Made by a program: the position numbers and the translations under genes. A DNA stretch of 64,000 bases from Burkholderiales bacterium (lineage in GTDB: Bacteria; Pseudomonadota; Gammaproteobacteria; Burkholderiales; SG8-41). The notes beneath the pieces were generated by a model. The model did no database searches. It saw only the letters and a list, made by a program, of their open reading frames with translations, and was not told where the DNA came from. Of the stretch, positions 1-7,913 are shown piece after piece. The number at the start of each line of letters is the position of its first letter. Position 1 is the first letter of the stretch. The stretch lies in the NCBI GenBank assembly GCA_030684405.1, contig JAUXYA010000009.1:17778-81777 (forward strand), read 5' to 3'.

Positions 1-540
1 GTGGTATTCGGCCTCGGCGGCATCGGCTTGAACGTCATTCAGGGCGCGCGCATGGCCGGTGCCAACATGATCGTCGGCGTCGACCTCAATCCCTCACGCA
101 AGCCGCTGGCCGAAAAATTCGGCATGACCCACTTCGTCAACCCGAGGGAAGTCGAAGGCGACCTGGTGCCCTATCTGGTCAACCTGACCCAGGGCGGCGC
201 TGACTACAGCTTCGAATGCATCGGGAATGTCGAGGTCATGCGCCAGGCGCTGGAGTGCTGCCACAAGGGTTGGGGCGTGTCGGTGATCATCGGCGTCGCC
301 GGGGCAGGGCAGGAAATCAAGACCCGGCCCTTCCAACTGGTCACGGGCCGAGTGTGGAAAGGCACGGCCTTCGGCGGTGCCAAGGGCCGGCGTGATGTGC
401 CGAAGATTGTCGACTGGTATATGGAGGGCAAGATCAATATTGACGATCTGATTACGCACCAGCTCGCGCTTGAGGACATCAACAAGGGCTTCGACCTGAT
501 GCATTCCGGGGAGTCGATACGGAGTGTAGTGAGGTTCTGA
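1..540 (+). CDS. frmA: S-(hydroxymethyl)glutathione dehydrogenase / class III alcohol dehydrogenase, 3' part
   Basis: Zinc-dependent class III alcohol dehydrogenase that oxidises S-hydroxymethylglutathione in formaldehyde detoxification. Only the C-terminal 179 residues are visible; the gene enters from the left edge, so the GTG at base 1 is an internal valine codon and roughly half of the family's ~370 residues are missing. The visible part starts in the NAD-binding Rossmann fold (GLGGIG at residues 4-9), has the acidic ribose-binding residue in VGVDLN, and continues with the class III signatures FECIGNVEVMRQALE and GTAFGGAKGR. The reading frame ends at TGA 538-540 followed by an AT-rich gap. 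Identity is very secure at the family level. Confidence 0.93.
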   Translation: MVFGLGGIGLNVIQGARMAGANMIVGVDLNPSRKPLAEKFGMTHFVNPREVEGDLVPYLVNLTQGGADYSFECIGNVEVMRQALECCHKGWGVSVIIGVAGAGQEIKTRPFQLVTGRVWKGTAFGGAKGRRDVPKIVDWYMEGKINIDDLITHQLALEDINKGFDLMHSGESIRSVVRF

Positions 541-552
541 TTGATTTATATT

Positions 553-579
553 TAAGTGATTGATTTTATTAATATTTTT
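553..579 (-). repeat. AT-rich 27-bp dispersed element, copy 1
   Basis: Read on the minus strand this matches the copy at 10626-10652 at 25 of 27 positions (core AATAAAATCAAT then ACTTA). It begins 12 bases after the formaldehyde dehydrogenase stop codon, in an AT-rich gap that contrasts with the GC-rich genes around it. Function is unknown. The match was made by eye. Confidence 0.6.
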
Positions 580-605
580 ATGGCTTCAAATCGAGCAGCC
601 CGATT

Positions 606-625
606 GTTATACAATGTCATACGAT
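606..625. promoter_or_regulatory. Tandem 10-bp direct repeat, candidate operator of toxin-antitoxin module 1
   Basis: Two adjacent 10-mers, GTTATACAAT and GTCATACGAT, agree at 8 of 10 positions and lie 26 bases before the antitoxin start. Ribbon-helix-helix antitoxins commonly bind tandem repeats of about this period to autoregulate. The pair also overlaps a TATACAAT sequence that could serve as a -10 hexamer. Role inferred from position only. Confidence 0.4.
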
Positions 626-651
626 TTGGGTGAAACACGAGGAGATTTGCC

Positions 652-864
652 ATGCTGGCCGTGAGACTGGAGAAACAACTGGAAGCCGCGATAACGCGCA
701 TTGCCGAAGCCACCGGCAGCACCAAGAGCAGCGTGGTGCGGGAAGCCGTGGTGCGTTATCTGGAAGACCGGGAGGACATCCTGCTTGCAGAACAGGCGCG
801 CAAGGCAGGCGGCCGTGCGAAGTCCATTGCCGAGGTCAGGAAATCGCTTGGCCTGGACGGTTGA
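652..864 (+). CDS. Ribbon-helix-helix antitoxin (CopG/ParD-like)
   Basis: A 70-residue protein beginning MLAVRLEKQLEAAITR, the typical short beta strand and helix A of ribbon-helix-helix antitoxins, followed by TGSTKSSVVREAVVRYLED (helices A/B) and a charged C-terminal tail that would wrap the toxin. ATG 652 is preceded by GAGGAGATTTGCC, an excellent ribosome binding site. It overlaps the RelE/ParE-type toxin gene by 17 bases, so translation is probably coupled. Expected to neutralise the toxin and repress the pair through the upstream tandem repeat. The RHH family is clear; the exact sub-family is not. Confidence 0.82.
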   Translation: MLAVRLEKQLEAAITRIAEATGSTKSSVVREAVVRYLEDREDILLAEQARKAGGRAKSIAEVRKSLGLDG

Positions 865-1117
865 GATTTCGGGGTTTGCGCAAAAGCAGCTTGCGAAACT
901 CGATCGTCCTGCGGCAGCGCGCATCCTCGACTGGCTGGAATCGCGACTGGAGGGGCAGGGTAATCCCCGGCATTTCGGCGAGGCGCTGCGCGGGGAACTC
1001 GCTGGCCTGTGGCGCTACCGCATCGGCGACTTTCGCGTCATCTGCGAGATACAGGATCAGCGGCTGGTTGTTCACGCGCTGTCCATCGGTCATCGCCGGG
1101 AAATTTATCGCAAGTAG
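848..1117 (+). CDS. RelE/ParE-family toxin
   Basis: An 89-residue RelE/ParE superfamily toxin. I chose TTG 848 because it yields the usual start MAWTVEIS and is preceded by GAGGTCAGG; no ATG fits. Family features are visible: AQKQLAKLDRPAAARILDWLESRL (first helices), then LAGLWRYRIGDFRVICEIQDQRLVVHALSIGHRREIY, which is the beta-sheet core ending in the conserved HRREIY. Members of this superfamily either cleave ribosome-bound mRNA or inhibit gyrase; the sequence alone does not settle which. It overlaps the antitoxin by 17 bases. Confidence 0.82.
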   Translation: MAWTVEISGFAQKQLAKLDRPAAARILDWLESRLEGQGNPRHFGEALRGELAGLWRYRIGDFRVICEIQDQRLVVHALSIGHRREIYRK

Positions 1118-1202
1118 TGATCCCGTCCCCGCTTTCCTGTATTTCTCAATGAATCTGTCCGCCGTCGAATCGCGTTAAGATGATTGCTTCGGAGGTATTA
1201 CC

Positions 1203-1421
1203 ATGAAACAGACTGTGATTCATCGCGATCCCGACATACAAGGCGGCGTCCCGGTATTCGCGGGAACCCGCGTCCCGCTGAAAAACCTGTTTGATGCGCT
1301 TGAGGCCGGCGACAGCCTGGACCAATTCCTCGCGGACTATCCTTCGGTGTCACGCGGGCAGGCGGTAACCGCACTGAAGCTGGCGCGTGAAGCAGCTTCC
1401 GAGCATGCGCCTGCTGCTTGA
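1203..1421 (+). CDS. DUF433-family antitoxin
   Basis: A 72-residue DUF433 protein (IHRDPDIQGGVPVFAGTRVPLKNLFDALEAGDSLDQFLADYPSVSRGQAV is family-typical: a GTR-V strand then a small helix-turn-helix-like fold). ATG 1203 follows CGGAGGTATTACC. It pairs with the DUF5615 PIN-like gene, which it overlaps by 17 bases. DUF433-DUF5615 pairs are regarded as VapBC-like toxin-antitoxin systems. This module directly follows the RHH/RelE module, giving two systems within 1.1 kb. Confidence 0.82.
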   Translation: MKQTVIHRDPDIQGGVPVFAGTRVPLKNLFDALEAGDSLDQFLADYPSVSRGQAVTALKLAREAASEHAPAA

Positions 1422-1737
1422 TGAGTCACTGCCCTGGCGTCTGGCCCGGCTGATCGAAGGGCATGAAGTCGAATCGGTGCAGCGCGCCGGATGGGCGGGG
1501 GTCAAGAACGGCGAATTGCTGAAGCTGGCGGCGTCGAGGTTCGACGCGTTCATTACCGCCGACCAGAATATCCAGTACCAGCAAAACCTCAGTGCCTTGC
1601 CGCTGACGGTTTTTGTGCTGGCTGCGCGCAGCACGGCCTTTGTCGATCTCGCGCCCTTGATTCCCGAATTGCAGTGTTTGTTGTTAAGCCATCAGGCACG
1701 GACGTTGATTCGAGTCGAGGTCTTACGCGATTTTTAA
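1405..1737 (+). CDS. DUF5615 PIN-like toxin
   Basis: A 110-residue PIN-like protein. The start at ATG 1405 gives MRLLLDESLPWRLARLI, matching the family's N-terminal strand with its metal-binding aspartate; an ATG at 1387 would add six unlikely residues. The second acidic cluster is in FDAFITADQNIQYQQ, which is the family's TxDxxF/Q-type motif. Predicted Mg-dependent ribonuclease, inhibited by the upstream DUF433 protein. It overlaps that gene by 17 bases, the same overlap as in the neighbouring module. Confidence 0.8.
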   Translation: MRLLLDESLPWRLARLIEGHEVESVQRAGWAGVKNGELLKLAASRFDAFITADQNIQYQQNLSALPLTVFVLAARSTAFVDLAPLIPELQCLLLSHQARTLIRVEVLRDF

Positions 1738-1749
1738 AATAGGCGAGCT

Positions 1750-2061
1750 ATGAGCTCTCCCCAGATTCAAAAAGAGCATGCAATCGAGACATATAAATCG
1801 CTTGTCCAAATTTCAGTCGAAGGAATAAAACTGCTTGCTCTGTTAAATGGTGATGCGGCAGTGGCCCTTCTGGCCTATCTCGGTAATTTGGCCGGAAAGA
1901 CTTCGGTCATGCCTGACATGCGCTACTCAATGGCGTTTTTTTTAGCAAGCGTAGCCCGTATGGAACGAAGTGAAATACGGGGGCGGGGAACGCTTCCCCG
2001 TAATCCGCTACGCTCCTTACGGGCTACATCTACTTTTTTTGAGAATCATGCTGCAATTTAA
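1750..2061 (+). pseudogene. Truncated gene of unknown function, broken at a palindromic repeat
   Basis: An open frame of 103 codons. The first 67 or so look like real protein (MSSPQIQKEHAIETYKSL, then a hydrophobic stretch LLALLNGDAAVALLAYLGNLAG and MPDMRYSMAFFLAS, resembling the start of a small membrane protein). From base 1951 the frame simply reads through a 77-bp inverted repeat, giving ARMERSEIRGRG and LRSLRAT, and then stops inside selO. The best reading is a gene whose 3' part was lost when the palindromic element inserted. I do not recognise the family. Confidence 0.5.
1951..2027. repeat. 77-bp palindromic repetitive element
   Basis: Near-perfect inverted repeat: GTAGCCCGTATGGAACGAAG on the left pairs with the complement of CGCTCCTTACGGGCTAC on the right, with arms about 36 bp long and a short centre containing GGGAACGCTTCCC. 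Sequences of the type GTAGCCCGTATGGAGCGAAG are common dispersed intergenic palindromes in proteobacteria. It ends 20 bases before the selO start codon, so a transcript would carry a large hairpin in its leader. Confidence 0.75.
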
Positions 2062-3550
2062 CAACAGCTACGCCCGCGACCTCGAAGGCCTCTACGTGTC
2101 GTGGAAAGCCGCCGAGGTGCCGCAGCCTAAGCTGATCCGGCTTAACCACGCGCTGGCCGTGGAGCTGGGCCTGGACGAGCAGGCGCTGGATTCCCCCGAA
2201 GGCGCGCAACTCTTCTCGGGCAACCGGTTGCCTGAAGGCACGGCCGCGATCGCGCAGGCTTACGCCGGCCACCAATTCGGCGGTTTCTCGCCGCAGCTCG
2301 GCGACGGCCGCGCGCTGCTGCTGGGTGAGGTGATCGACAAACAGGGCAGGCGCCGCGACATTGCCTTCAAGGGTTCGGGGCGCACGCCGTTTTCGCGCGG
2401 TGGCGACGGCAAGGCGGCGCTGGGGCCGGTGCTGAGGGAATACCTGATTGGCGAGGCCATGCATGCGCTGGGCATTCCGACCACGCGGGCGCTGGCGGCT
2501 GTGACGACTGGCGAATTCGTGCGCCGCGAGCGCAACCTGCCGGGGGCGGTGCTGACGCGGGTGGCGGCGAGCCATATCCGCGTCGGGACTTTCCAGTTCG
2601 CTACTGCGCGTGGCGACAAGGCGCTGCTGAAAAAACTCGCGGATTACGTGATTGATCGGCACTACCCGGAGATCAGGGGTGCGGATAAACCGTACTTCGG
2701 ACTGCTGCGTGCGCTTTGCGAGCGGCAAGCCGCGCTGATCGCGCGCTGGATGAATGTCGGTTTCATCCACGGCGTGATGAACACCGACAACGTGACGCTG
2801 TCGGGTGAAACCATCGACTACGGCCCCTGCGCCTTCATGGATCGTTACGATCCGAATACCGTGTTCAGTTCCATCGACGAACACGGCCGTTATGCCTACG
2901 TCAACCAGCCGCCGATCGCCAATTGGAACCTTGCACGTTTCGCCGAGGCCCTGCTGCCGCTGCTGATTGGCGAAAGCGGTGGCGAACAGGGCAAGGCAGA
3001 GGAGCGGGCCGTGGAGCATGCCATGGAAATCCTCGGCGATTTCCAGTCCTGTTACGAAAAGCACTGGCTCGCCGGCATGCGCGGCAAGCTCGGGCTCACG
3101 CGCGAGGAGGACGGTGACCTCGAACTGGCGCAGGATTTTCTCGCCGGCATGGAAGGCCAGGGTGTCGATTTCACGCAGGCCTTCCGCCGGCTGGCGGATG
3201 CCGCAGAAGCCACTGATGCGTCACGCGAAGGCTGGCTGCGTCAGTTATATGCTGATGACAACAAGCTTGACGCCTGGCTGCCGCGCTGGCGCGCGCGCAT
3301 CAATGCGGAAGGCGGCGATCCTGCAAAGCGCGCTCAGGCGATGCGCGCGGTGAATCCGGTTTACATTCCACGCAATCACAAGGTCGAGGAAGCACTCGAT
3401 GCCGCAGTCGAACTCGGCAACTACGGACCGTTCGAAAAACTGCTCGCCGTGTTGGAGGAGCCCTTCAGCGAAAAGCCGGAATGGGCGGCCTATGCCGAAC
3501 CGGCGGCTGCGGAAACATCCGCCGGTTATCGCACCTACTGCGGAACATAG
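2048..3550 (+). CDS. selO: Protein adenylyltransferase SelO (YdiU family pseudokinase)
   Basis: A 500-residue SelO/YdiU protein, which transfers AMP from ATP to Ser/Thr/Tyr of target proteins, in E. coli linked to redox stress. ATG 2048 gives MLQFNNSYARDLEGLY, the family start; the frame runs further upstream only through the palindromic repeat. Visible motifs: AGHQFGGFSPQLGDGRA (about residues 73-89), the nucleotide-binding KGSGRTPFSRGGDGKA (about 108-123), HGVMNTDN (about 241) and DYGPCAFMD (about 257), which contain the inverted-kinase catalytic residues. Residue order and length fit a complete enzyme. No obvious ribosome binding site precedes the ATG. Confidence 0.92.
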   Translation: MLQFNNSYARDLEGLYVSWKAAEVPQPKLIRLNHALAVELGLDEQALDSPEGAQLFSGNRLPEGTAAIAQAYAGHQFGGFSPQLGDGRALLLGEVIDKQGRRRDIAFKGSGRTPFSRGGDGKAALGPVLREYLIGEAMHALGIPTTRALAAVTTGEFVRRERNLPGAVLTRVAASHIRVGTFQFATARGDKALLKKLADYVIDRHYPEIRGADKPYFGLLRALCERQAALIARWMNVGFIHGVMNTDNVTLSGETIDYGPCAFMDRYDPNTVFSSIDEHGRYAYVNQPPIANWNLARFAEALLPLLIGESGGEQGKAEERAVEHAMEILGDFQSCYEKHWLAGMRGKLGLTREEDGDLELAQDFLAGMEGQGVDFTQAFRRLADAAEATDASREGWLRQLYADDNKLDAWLPRWRARINAEGGDPAKRAQAMRAVNPVYIPRNHKVEEALDAAVELGNYGPFEKLLAVLEEPFSEKPEWAAYAEPAAAETSAGYRTYCGT

Positions 3551-3553
3551 TTA

Positions 3554-3580
3554 TAAGTAATTGATTTTATTATTATTTTA
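3554..3580 (-). repeat. AT-rich 27-bp dispersed element, copy 2
   Basis: Minus-strand copy matching 24 of 27 positions of the copy at 10626-10652, with the core AATAAAATCAATTACTTA identical. It begins four bases after the selO stop codon and ends 12 bases before the convergent plcP stop. It occupies almost the whole selO/plcP gap. Confidence 0.65.
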
Positions 3581-3591
3581 TTAACACTGCG

Positions 3592-4392
3592 TCAGGCGGC
3601 ATCGACGGTATGTAGAGGTACGACCTTACCCTGTTCGTCATTAGCCGCGCGTACCTCGGGCTCCCAGCGCACCAGTTCCATGCGACCGTCGGGATGTTCG
3701 ACCACCGCTGTGCAGCTGTCGACCCAGTCGCCGCAGTTGATGTAAGTGACACCGCCGATCTGTCGCAGCACAGGCGTGTGAATGTGGCCGCAGATCACGC
3801 CGTCGAGTCCGCGCTGTGTGGCGGTGTGCGCCACCGCGCTTTCAAAATCGCTGATATAGCTGACCGCCTGCAACACGTTGCGTTTGGCGTAGTCTGCCAG
3901 CGACCAGTGTCCGCTGACGCCGAGCTTGCGCCGCAGCCAGGACAACAAGCGGTTGATGTGGATCAGTACGGTGTACGACATGTCGCCGAGCACCGAGATC
4001 CAGCGATGCAGCCGGGTGACCTGATCGTACTCGTCGCCGTGCAGCACCAGGTATTTTTTGCCGTCGGCAGCGACATGCACATGTTCGCGCAGCAGGTGGA
4101 CGTCGCCGAAGTTGGAGTCGACGTGTTCGCGCAACAGTTCGTCGTGGTTGCCCGGAATCAGGCAGACCTTGGTGTGGTGGCGCGCCATCTTCAGTATTTT
4201 CTGCACCACGGTGTTGTGCGTCGATGGCCAGTGCACCGAGCGGTTCATCGCCCAGAAGTCGATGATGTCGCCGACCAGGAACAGCTGTTCGCATTCGTAT
4301 TCGCGCAGGAAGGCGAGCAGGTGTTCGGCCTGGCAGGCGCGGGTGCCGAGGTGGATGTCGGAGAGAAACAGCGTGCGGACGCGGCGGGTCAT
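3592..4392 (-). CDS. plcP: PlcP-type metallophosphoesterase (candidate phospholipase C for lipid remodelling)
   Basis: A 266-residue calcineurin-like phosphoesterase with all metal-binding blocks: SDIHLG, GDIIDFW, GNHDE, HGDEYD and GHIHTP. The sequence type (LpxH-like, with NVLQAVSYISDFE and YINCGDWVDSCTAVVEH) is that of PlcP, which in Sinorhizobium and marine bacteria removes phosphate headgroups from phospholipids under phosphorus limitation, supplying diacylglycerol. Its start overlaps the btaB stop by four bases (ATGA), and btaA/btaB use diacylglycerol as substrate, so context strongly favours PlcP. The alternative name, UDP-2,3-diacylglucosamine hydrolase (LpxH), would be assigned on homology alone. 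Cytoplasmic or membrane-associated. Confidence 0.8.
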   Translation of the reverse strand: MTRRVRTLFLSDIHLGTRACQAEHLLAFLREYECEQLFLVGDIIDFWAMNRSVHWPSTHNTVVQKILKMARHHTKVCLIPGNHDELLREHVDSNFGDVHLLREHVHVAADGKKYLVLHGDEYDQVTRLHRWISVLGDMSYTVLIHINRLLSWLRRKLGVSGHWSLADYAKRNVLQAVSYISDFESAVAHTATQRGLDGVICGHIHTPVLRQIGGVTYINCGDWVDSCTAVVEHPDGRMELVRWEPEVRAANDEQGKVVPLHTVDAA

Positions 4393-5165
4393 CGGGCGGT
4401 GTTTCCGGTCAGTGACTTGCGCCCGAGGAAAAGGTAGTAGGGCATGCGCAGCCCGGGAAGATAGGGCAGGGCCGCGGTCGTTTCGCGCAGCACCCGCGTT
4501 TCTGTCAGTTGCTGCAGCGTGTCGACATGAGCGCGGTCGAGGTGCACGCCGTCGTGGCCAAACCAGCGCCGCCAGAACTCGCAGGCGCAGCGATCCACCA
4601 CGCAGTCACCTCTCGGCAGGCCGAAATCGACGACGCCGAGCAAACCGCCCGGCTTGAGCATTGCCAGTGCGTTGTCGAGAACAGCCCGCCACTGCGGCAT
4701 CATCGTCAGCGCATAGGAAAAATACACGCAGTCGGCAGCCTGCAACGGCCGGTAGGTGGTGGCGTCAGCCTCGATGATGCGCACCCGCGGCTGCAGCGCC
4801 CAGCGCCGCCGCGCCTGTTCGAGCAGGGCGGGGCAAAGGTCGACCAGCTCGAAGTGCTGGAAATCGAGCAGTCGTTCGCCAAAGTATTCGGCATTGCGAC
4901 CGGTGCCGGCGCCCAGTTCGATGACGATCGAGCCCTCCGGCGGATCCAGCAACTCCACCAGTTCGCGCCGTCCGTGGAGCAGCTTCTCGCGGAAACTGTC
5001 GTAATGCCCGGCTTGGGGACGGTAAAAGCGCTCAAGGCGCTCGGCGTGGCTGTCGCCGTGGCCTGCGCCCCGCGCCATTTGCCAGAGGGTGCGCAATTCG
5101 GCAGTCAACGGTGTTTTCACAGTGTCACCGTCAGACGCGCACGTCGGCGATGTGGAAGCCGGCAT
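4389..5165 (-). CDS. btaB: Betaine-lipid N-methyltransferase BtaB
   Basis: SAM-dependent class I methyltransferase of 258 residues with motif I IELGAGTGRN, motif post-I FELVDLC and a family-typical C-terminus PYYLFLGRK. Next to btaA this is BtaB, which trimethylates diacylglyceryl-homoserine to the betaine lipid DGTS. Its 5' end overlaps the 3' end of btaA by 35 bases and its 3' end overlaps plcP by four, so the three form a translationally coupled operon. A downstream start at ATGARG-type residues is not obvious; the true N-terminus could be about 15 residues shorter (for example at VKTPLTAEL). Confidence 0.83.
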   Translation of the reverse strand: MPASTSPTCASDGDTVKTPLTAELRTLWQMARGAGHGDSHAERLERFYRPQAGHYDSFREKLLHGRRELVELLDPPEGSIVIELGAGTGRNAEYFGERLLDFQHFELVDLCPALLEQARRRWALQPRVRIIEADATTYRPLQAADCVYFSYALTMMPQWRAVLDNALAMLKPGGLLGVVDFGLPRGDCVVDRCACEFWRRWFGHDGVHLDRAHVDTLQQLTETRVLRETTAALPYLPGLRMPYYLFLGRKSLTGNTAR

Positions 5166-6321
5166 AGGTGTGGACGCGATCCTCTCGGCTCAGTCGCGTG
5201 GCCAGCCCGGGGTGATAATCCAGCAACTCCCGCAATCGGCGGCCGCGGCCAGCGCCCGGCACGGTCAGCGTGTCGAGGTAGGCCGGCTGTGCGTGGGCGC
5301 TGCGGAAGATTGCGCGCGCGCCGGGGGCCGCGCAGTCGAGCAGCGCGGCCCATTCCTCGCGCAGTGCCTCGGGTTTGAACGAGCCCAGCCAGTCCATGTG
5401 GTCGAGCAACACGAACTTCGATACCTGCGGCTGTTTGTCGTGCAGCAGTTCGGTGACCGTGCACGTGTGGTGGGTGATGCGGTCTGCGAGCCCGTTCTTC
5501 AGCGCGAGAAAATTCCCGCGCCTGAGATATTCCGGGCAGCAGTCGCGGCTGTAGCTGCCGCGCACGTAGACGCGCCAGAAATAGTTCGTCCACAGCGGCA
5601 GACTGCGGAACACGTATTCGACGGCTTCACGCACGAATCCCGGCACGCCTCCGGCGTGCTGGCGGCGCACCTCTTCGTGCTGGGGCGCAGGCACGCCGAG
5701 CATGCTCATCGTGATCTGTCGCGACAGCGCCCAGTTGACGCCGCGGTTCCACATCCGCGGCGCGACTCGTGCATCGTAGATGCTGCATTGTTCGTCGAGC
5801 GACTTGGCCTCGACCAGTTCGTCGACGGCGTCGCGCAGTTTTGGCTGCAGGTCGAGGTAATGGCGGAACAGCAGCGCGACACGCCCGGACAGGCTGTGGA
5901 AGTAGAAGGTGTTGCGCGGATTGCTGTGGCTGAACCAGTCTCCGGCATCGTCCCAGAAGTCCTGCGCGAAGGGCGACAGGTCGCGCCGCAGCACATCCTG
6001 GTACAACTCATGGAAATGCGGGTGCCGGCCTTCGCCGAAGAGCATGAAAAAATCGGTGTACGACAGTCGGCGGATCCCGGCCAGTTTCAGTTCCAGCAGC
6101 GCGGTCTGCCGCGGGTTGGCGTCGACGGCGTGGATGTGCCGCGGTCCGGCGAGGGCGTAGTCCAGCGCATTGCAGCCGGCGCTGGTGATCACCAGGATCG
6201 TGTCCTCCCCGGTGATGCCCAGCGCCTGCCGGTCCACTGCAGGATCTTCCCAGCAGGTGTTGTAGATCAGCGAGCGGGAATACAGCGCATCGAACACTTT
6301 TTCGTTCATGCGCTCACTCAT
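5131..6321 (-). CDS. btaA: S-adenosylmethionine:diacylglycerol 3-amino-3-carboxypropyltransferase BtaA
   Basis: A DUF3419/BtaA protein of about 396 residues that attaches the 3-amino-3-carboxypropyl group of SAM to diacylglycerol, the first step of DGTS betaine-lipid synthesis. Recognisable blocks: YNTCWEDPAVDRQAL near the N-terminus, LVITSAGCNALDYAL (SAM-binding Rossmann region), HAVDANPRQTALLELK, and a second SAM-like block near FVLLDHMDWL. The frame extends upstream to 6378, but homology begins around MNEKVFDALY; I used ATG 6321 (6309 is equally possible). No strong ribosome binding site and no convincing Pho box were seen in the 141-bp gap to the divergent pabB. Confidence 0.88.
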   Translation of the reverse strand: MSERMNEKVFDALYSRSLIYNTCWEDPAVDRQALGITGEDTILVITSAGCNALDYALAGPRHIHAVDANPRQTALLELKLAGIRRLSYTDFFMLFGEGRHPHFHELYQDVLRRDLSPFAQDFWDDAGDWFSHSNPRNTFYFHSLSGRVALLFRHYLDLQPKLRDAVDELVEAKSLDEQCSIYDARVAPRMWNRGVNWALSRQITMSMLGVPAPQHEEVRRQHAGGVPGFVREAVEYVFRSLPLWTNYFWRVYVRGSYSRDCCPEYLRRGNFLALKNGLADRITHHTCTVTELLHDKQPQVSKFVLLDHMDWLGSFKPEALREEWAALLDCAAPGARAIFRSAHAQPAYLDTLTVPGAGRGRRLRELLDYHPGLATRLSREDRVHTYAGFHIADVRV

Positions 6322-6462
6322 GCGTTTTGTCAGTGAGTTGTTCAAAGTCTTTGATTGTTTTCCGTTATCGACGCGCACAGCCTAACTGGCGATTGTTGCC
6401 GTGATGTGACCCGTGGATTGCGGATTGGCGTCAGGGCGCCGCGGATTCATTAAAATGAGCGC

Positions 6463-7851
6463 ATGACGACCCCTCTGCTCACCGAACTGCCGTACCGCGA
6501 GGACAGTGCCGCGCTGTTCGAGGCGGTAGCGGACCGGCCGTGGGCGGTGTTTCTCGACAGCGGTCTGCATCACCCGGGACAGGCGCGTTACGACATCATC
6601 GCCGCTGAGCCGCATGTGCGGCTGGTGACCCGCGGCGCGCTGACCGAAATCCATGCCGAGGCCAGCGAACTGTCGCGCGCCGATCCCTTCGAGTTGCTGC
6701 GCGGGCGGCTGGGTTTCGAGCCGGGCTGTGCCGGCTACCTGCCTTTCGCCGGTGGTGCCATCGGTTATCTCGGCTACGACCTCGCGCGGCGCATCGAGCG
6801 CCTGCCGGTGCGGGCGCGGGCGAGCGAACGCATCCCCGACATGGCGGTCGGCATTTACGACTGGGCGGTGGTGGTCGACCATTCCGAGCGCCGCGCCTGG
6901 CTCGCCGGGCAGGGCCGCGATCCCGACACCGACCGCAAATGGGATGCACTGGTGCGGCTATTTACCGCAATGCCCGCCGAACGGCAGCGCACACCATTCC
7001 GGGTGACCTCGCCGGTAACCTCGAATTTCACCCCCATGGGCTACGGTCATGCCTTCGACCGCATTCTCGGTTACATCCGTGCCGGCGACTGTTACCAGGT
7101 CAACCTTGCGCAGCGTTTTATCGCGCAGGCCAGCGGCGATCCCTGGCTTGCCTACCAGCGGTTGCGGCTGATCAATCCGGCGCCGTACTCGGCCTATTTC
7201 AGCACGCCTTACGCGCAGATCCTGTCGGCTTCGCCCGAGCGTTTCCTGCGTGTGCAGGACGGTATGGTTGAGACCAAGCCGATCAAGGGTACGCGGCCGC
7301 GCGCTGGCCATGCGCGGCTGGATGCCGAGCGCATCGCCGAATTGCTGGCGAGCGAGAAGGACCGCGCCGAAAACCTGATGATTGTCGACCTGCTGCGCAA
7401 CGACCTGTCGAAGAACTGCGCTATCGGTTCGGTGAAAGTGCCGAAGCTGTTCGATGTCGAGAGTTTCGCCACCGTGCACCATCTGGTCAGCACGGTGACC
7501 GGAAAACTGAAGCCCGGCCGCGACGCGATCGACCTGCTGCGCGGCGCCTTTCCCGGTGGCTCGATTACCGGTGCGCCGAAACTGCGGGCGATGCAGATCA
7601 TCGAGGAACTCGAGCCGCACCGCCGTGGCGTCTACTGCGGCGCCATCGGCTACATCGGCCACGACGGTGGCATGGACACCAACATCGCGATCCGCACCCT
7701 GGTGCATTCGCAGGGCACGGTGCGGCTGTGGGCTGGCGGCGGTATCGTCGCCGATTCGCAGCGCGAGGCCGAATACCAGGAAACCTTCGACAAGGCCGCC
7801 GCCCTGCTCAGCCTGCTGCAGCAGAGTGCGGAGAGCGCCAGCGGCGCCTGA
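6463..7851 (+). CDS. pabB: Aminodeoxychorismate synthase component I
   Basis: A 462-residue chorismate-utilising enzyme that makes 4-amino-4-deoxychorismate for folate synthesis. The KPIKGTRPR block (about residues 270-278) has the lysine that marks PabB, where anthranilate synthase has alanine (PIAGT). Other family blocks: YQVNLAQRF, SPERFL, DRAENLMIVDLLRNDLS, FPGGSITGAPKLRAMQIIEELEP and AGGGIVADSQREAEYQET with its metal-binding glutamate. Full-length for component I without a fused PabC lyase domain. Transcribed away from btaA and toward phoX; its location between the phosphate-related genes is probably incidental. Confidence 0.92.
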   Translation: MTTPLLTELPYREDSAALFEAVADRPWAVFLDSGLHHPGQARYDIIAAEPHVRLVTRGALTEIHAEASELSRADPFELLRGRLGFEPGCAGYLPFAGGAIGYLGYDLARRIERLPVRARASERIPDMAVGIYDWAVVVDHSERRAWLAGQGRDPDTDRKWDALVRLFTAMPAERQRTPFRVTSPVTSNFTPMGYGHAFDRILGYIRAGDCYQVNLAQRFIAQASGDPWLAYQRLRLINPAPYSAYFSTPYAQILSASPERFLRVQDGMVETKPIKGTRPRAGHARLDAERIAELLASEKDRAENLMIVDLLRNDLSKNCAIGSVKVPKLFDVESFATVHHLVSTVTGKLKPGRDAIDLLRGAFPGGSITGAPKLRAMQIIEELEPHRRGVYCGAIGYIGHDGGMDTNIAIRTLVHSQGTVRLWAGGGIVADSQREAEYQETFDKAAALLSLLQQSAESASGA

Positions 7852-7913
7852 TCCGTCATCGTTCTGTCACGGACTCGCCGTATTGTCCGCGCTTCCATTT
7901 AAAGGGAACGCAA

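Noticed and set aside
6322..6462. Pho box between btaA and pabB
   Set aside because: No pair of CTGTCAT-like half-sites with correct 11-bp spacing could be found by eye.
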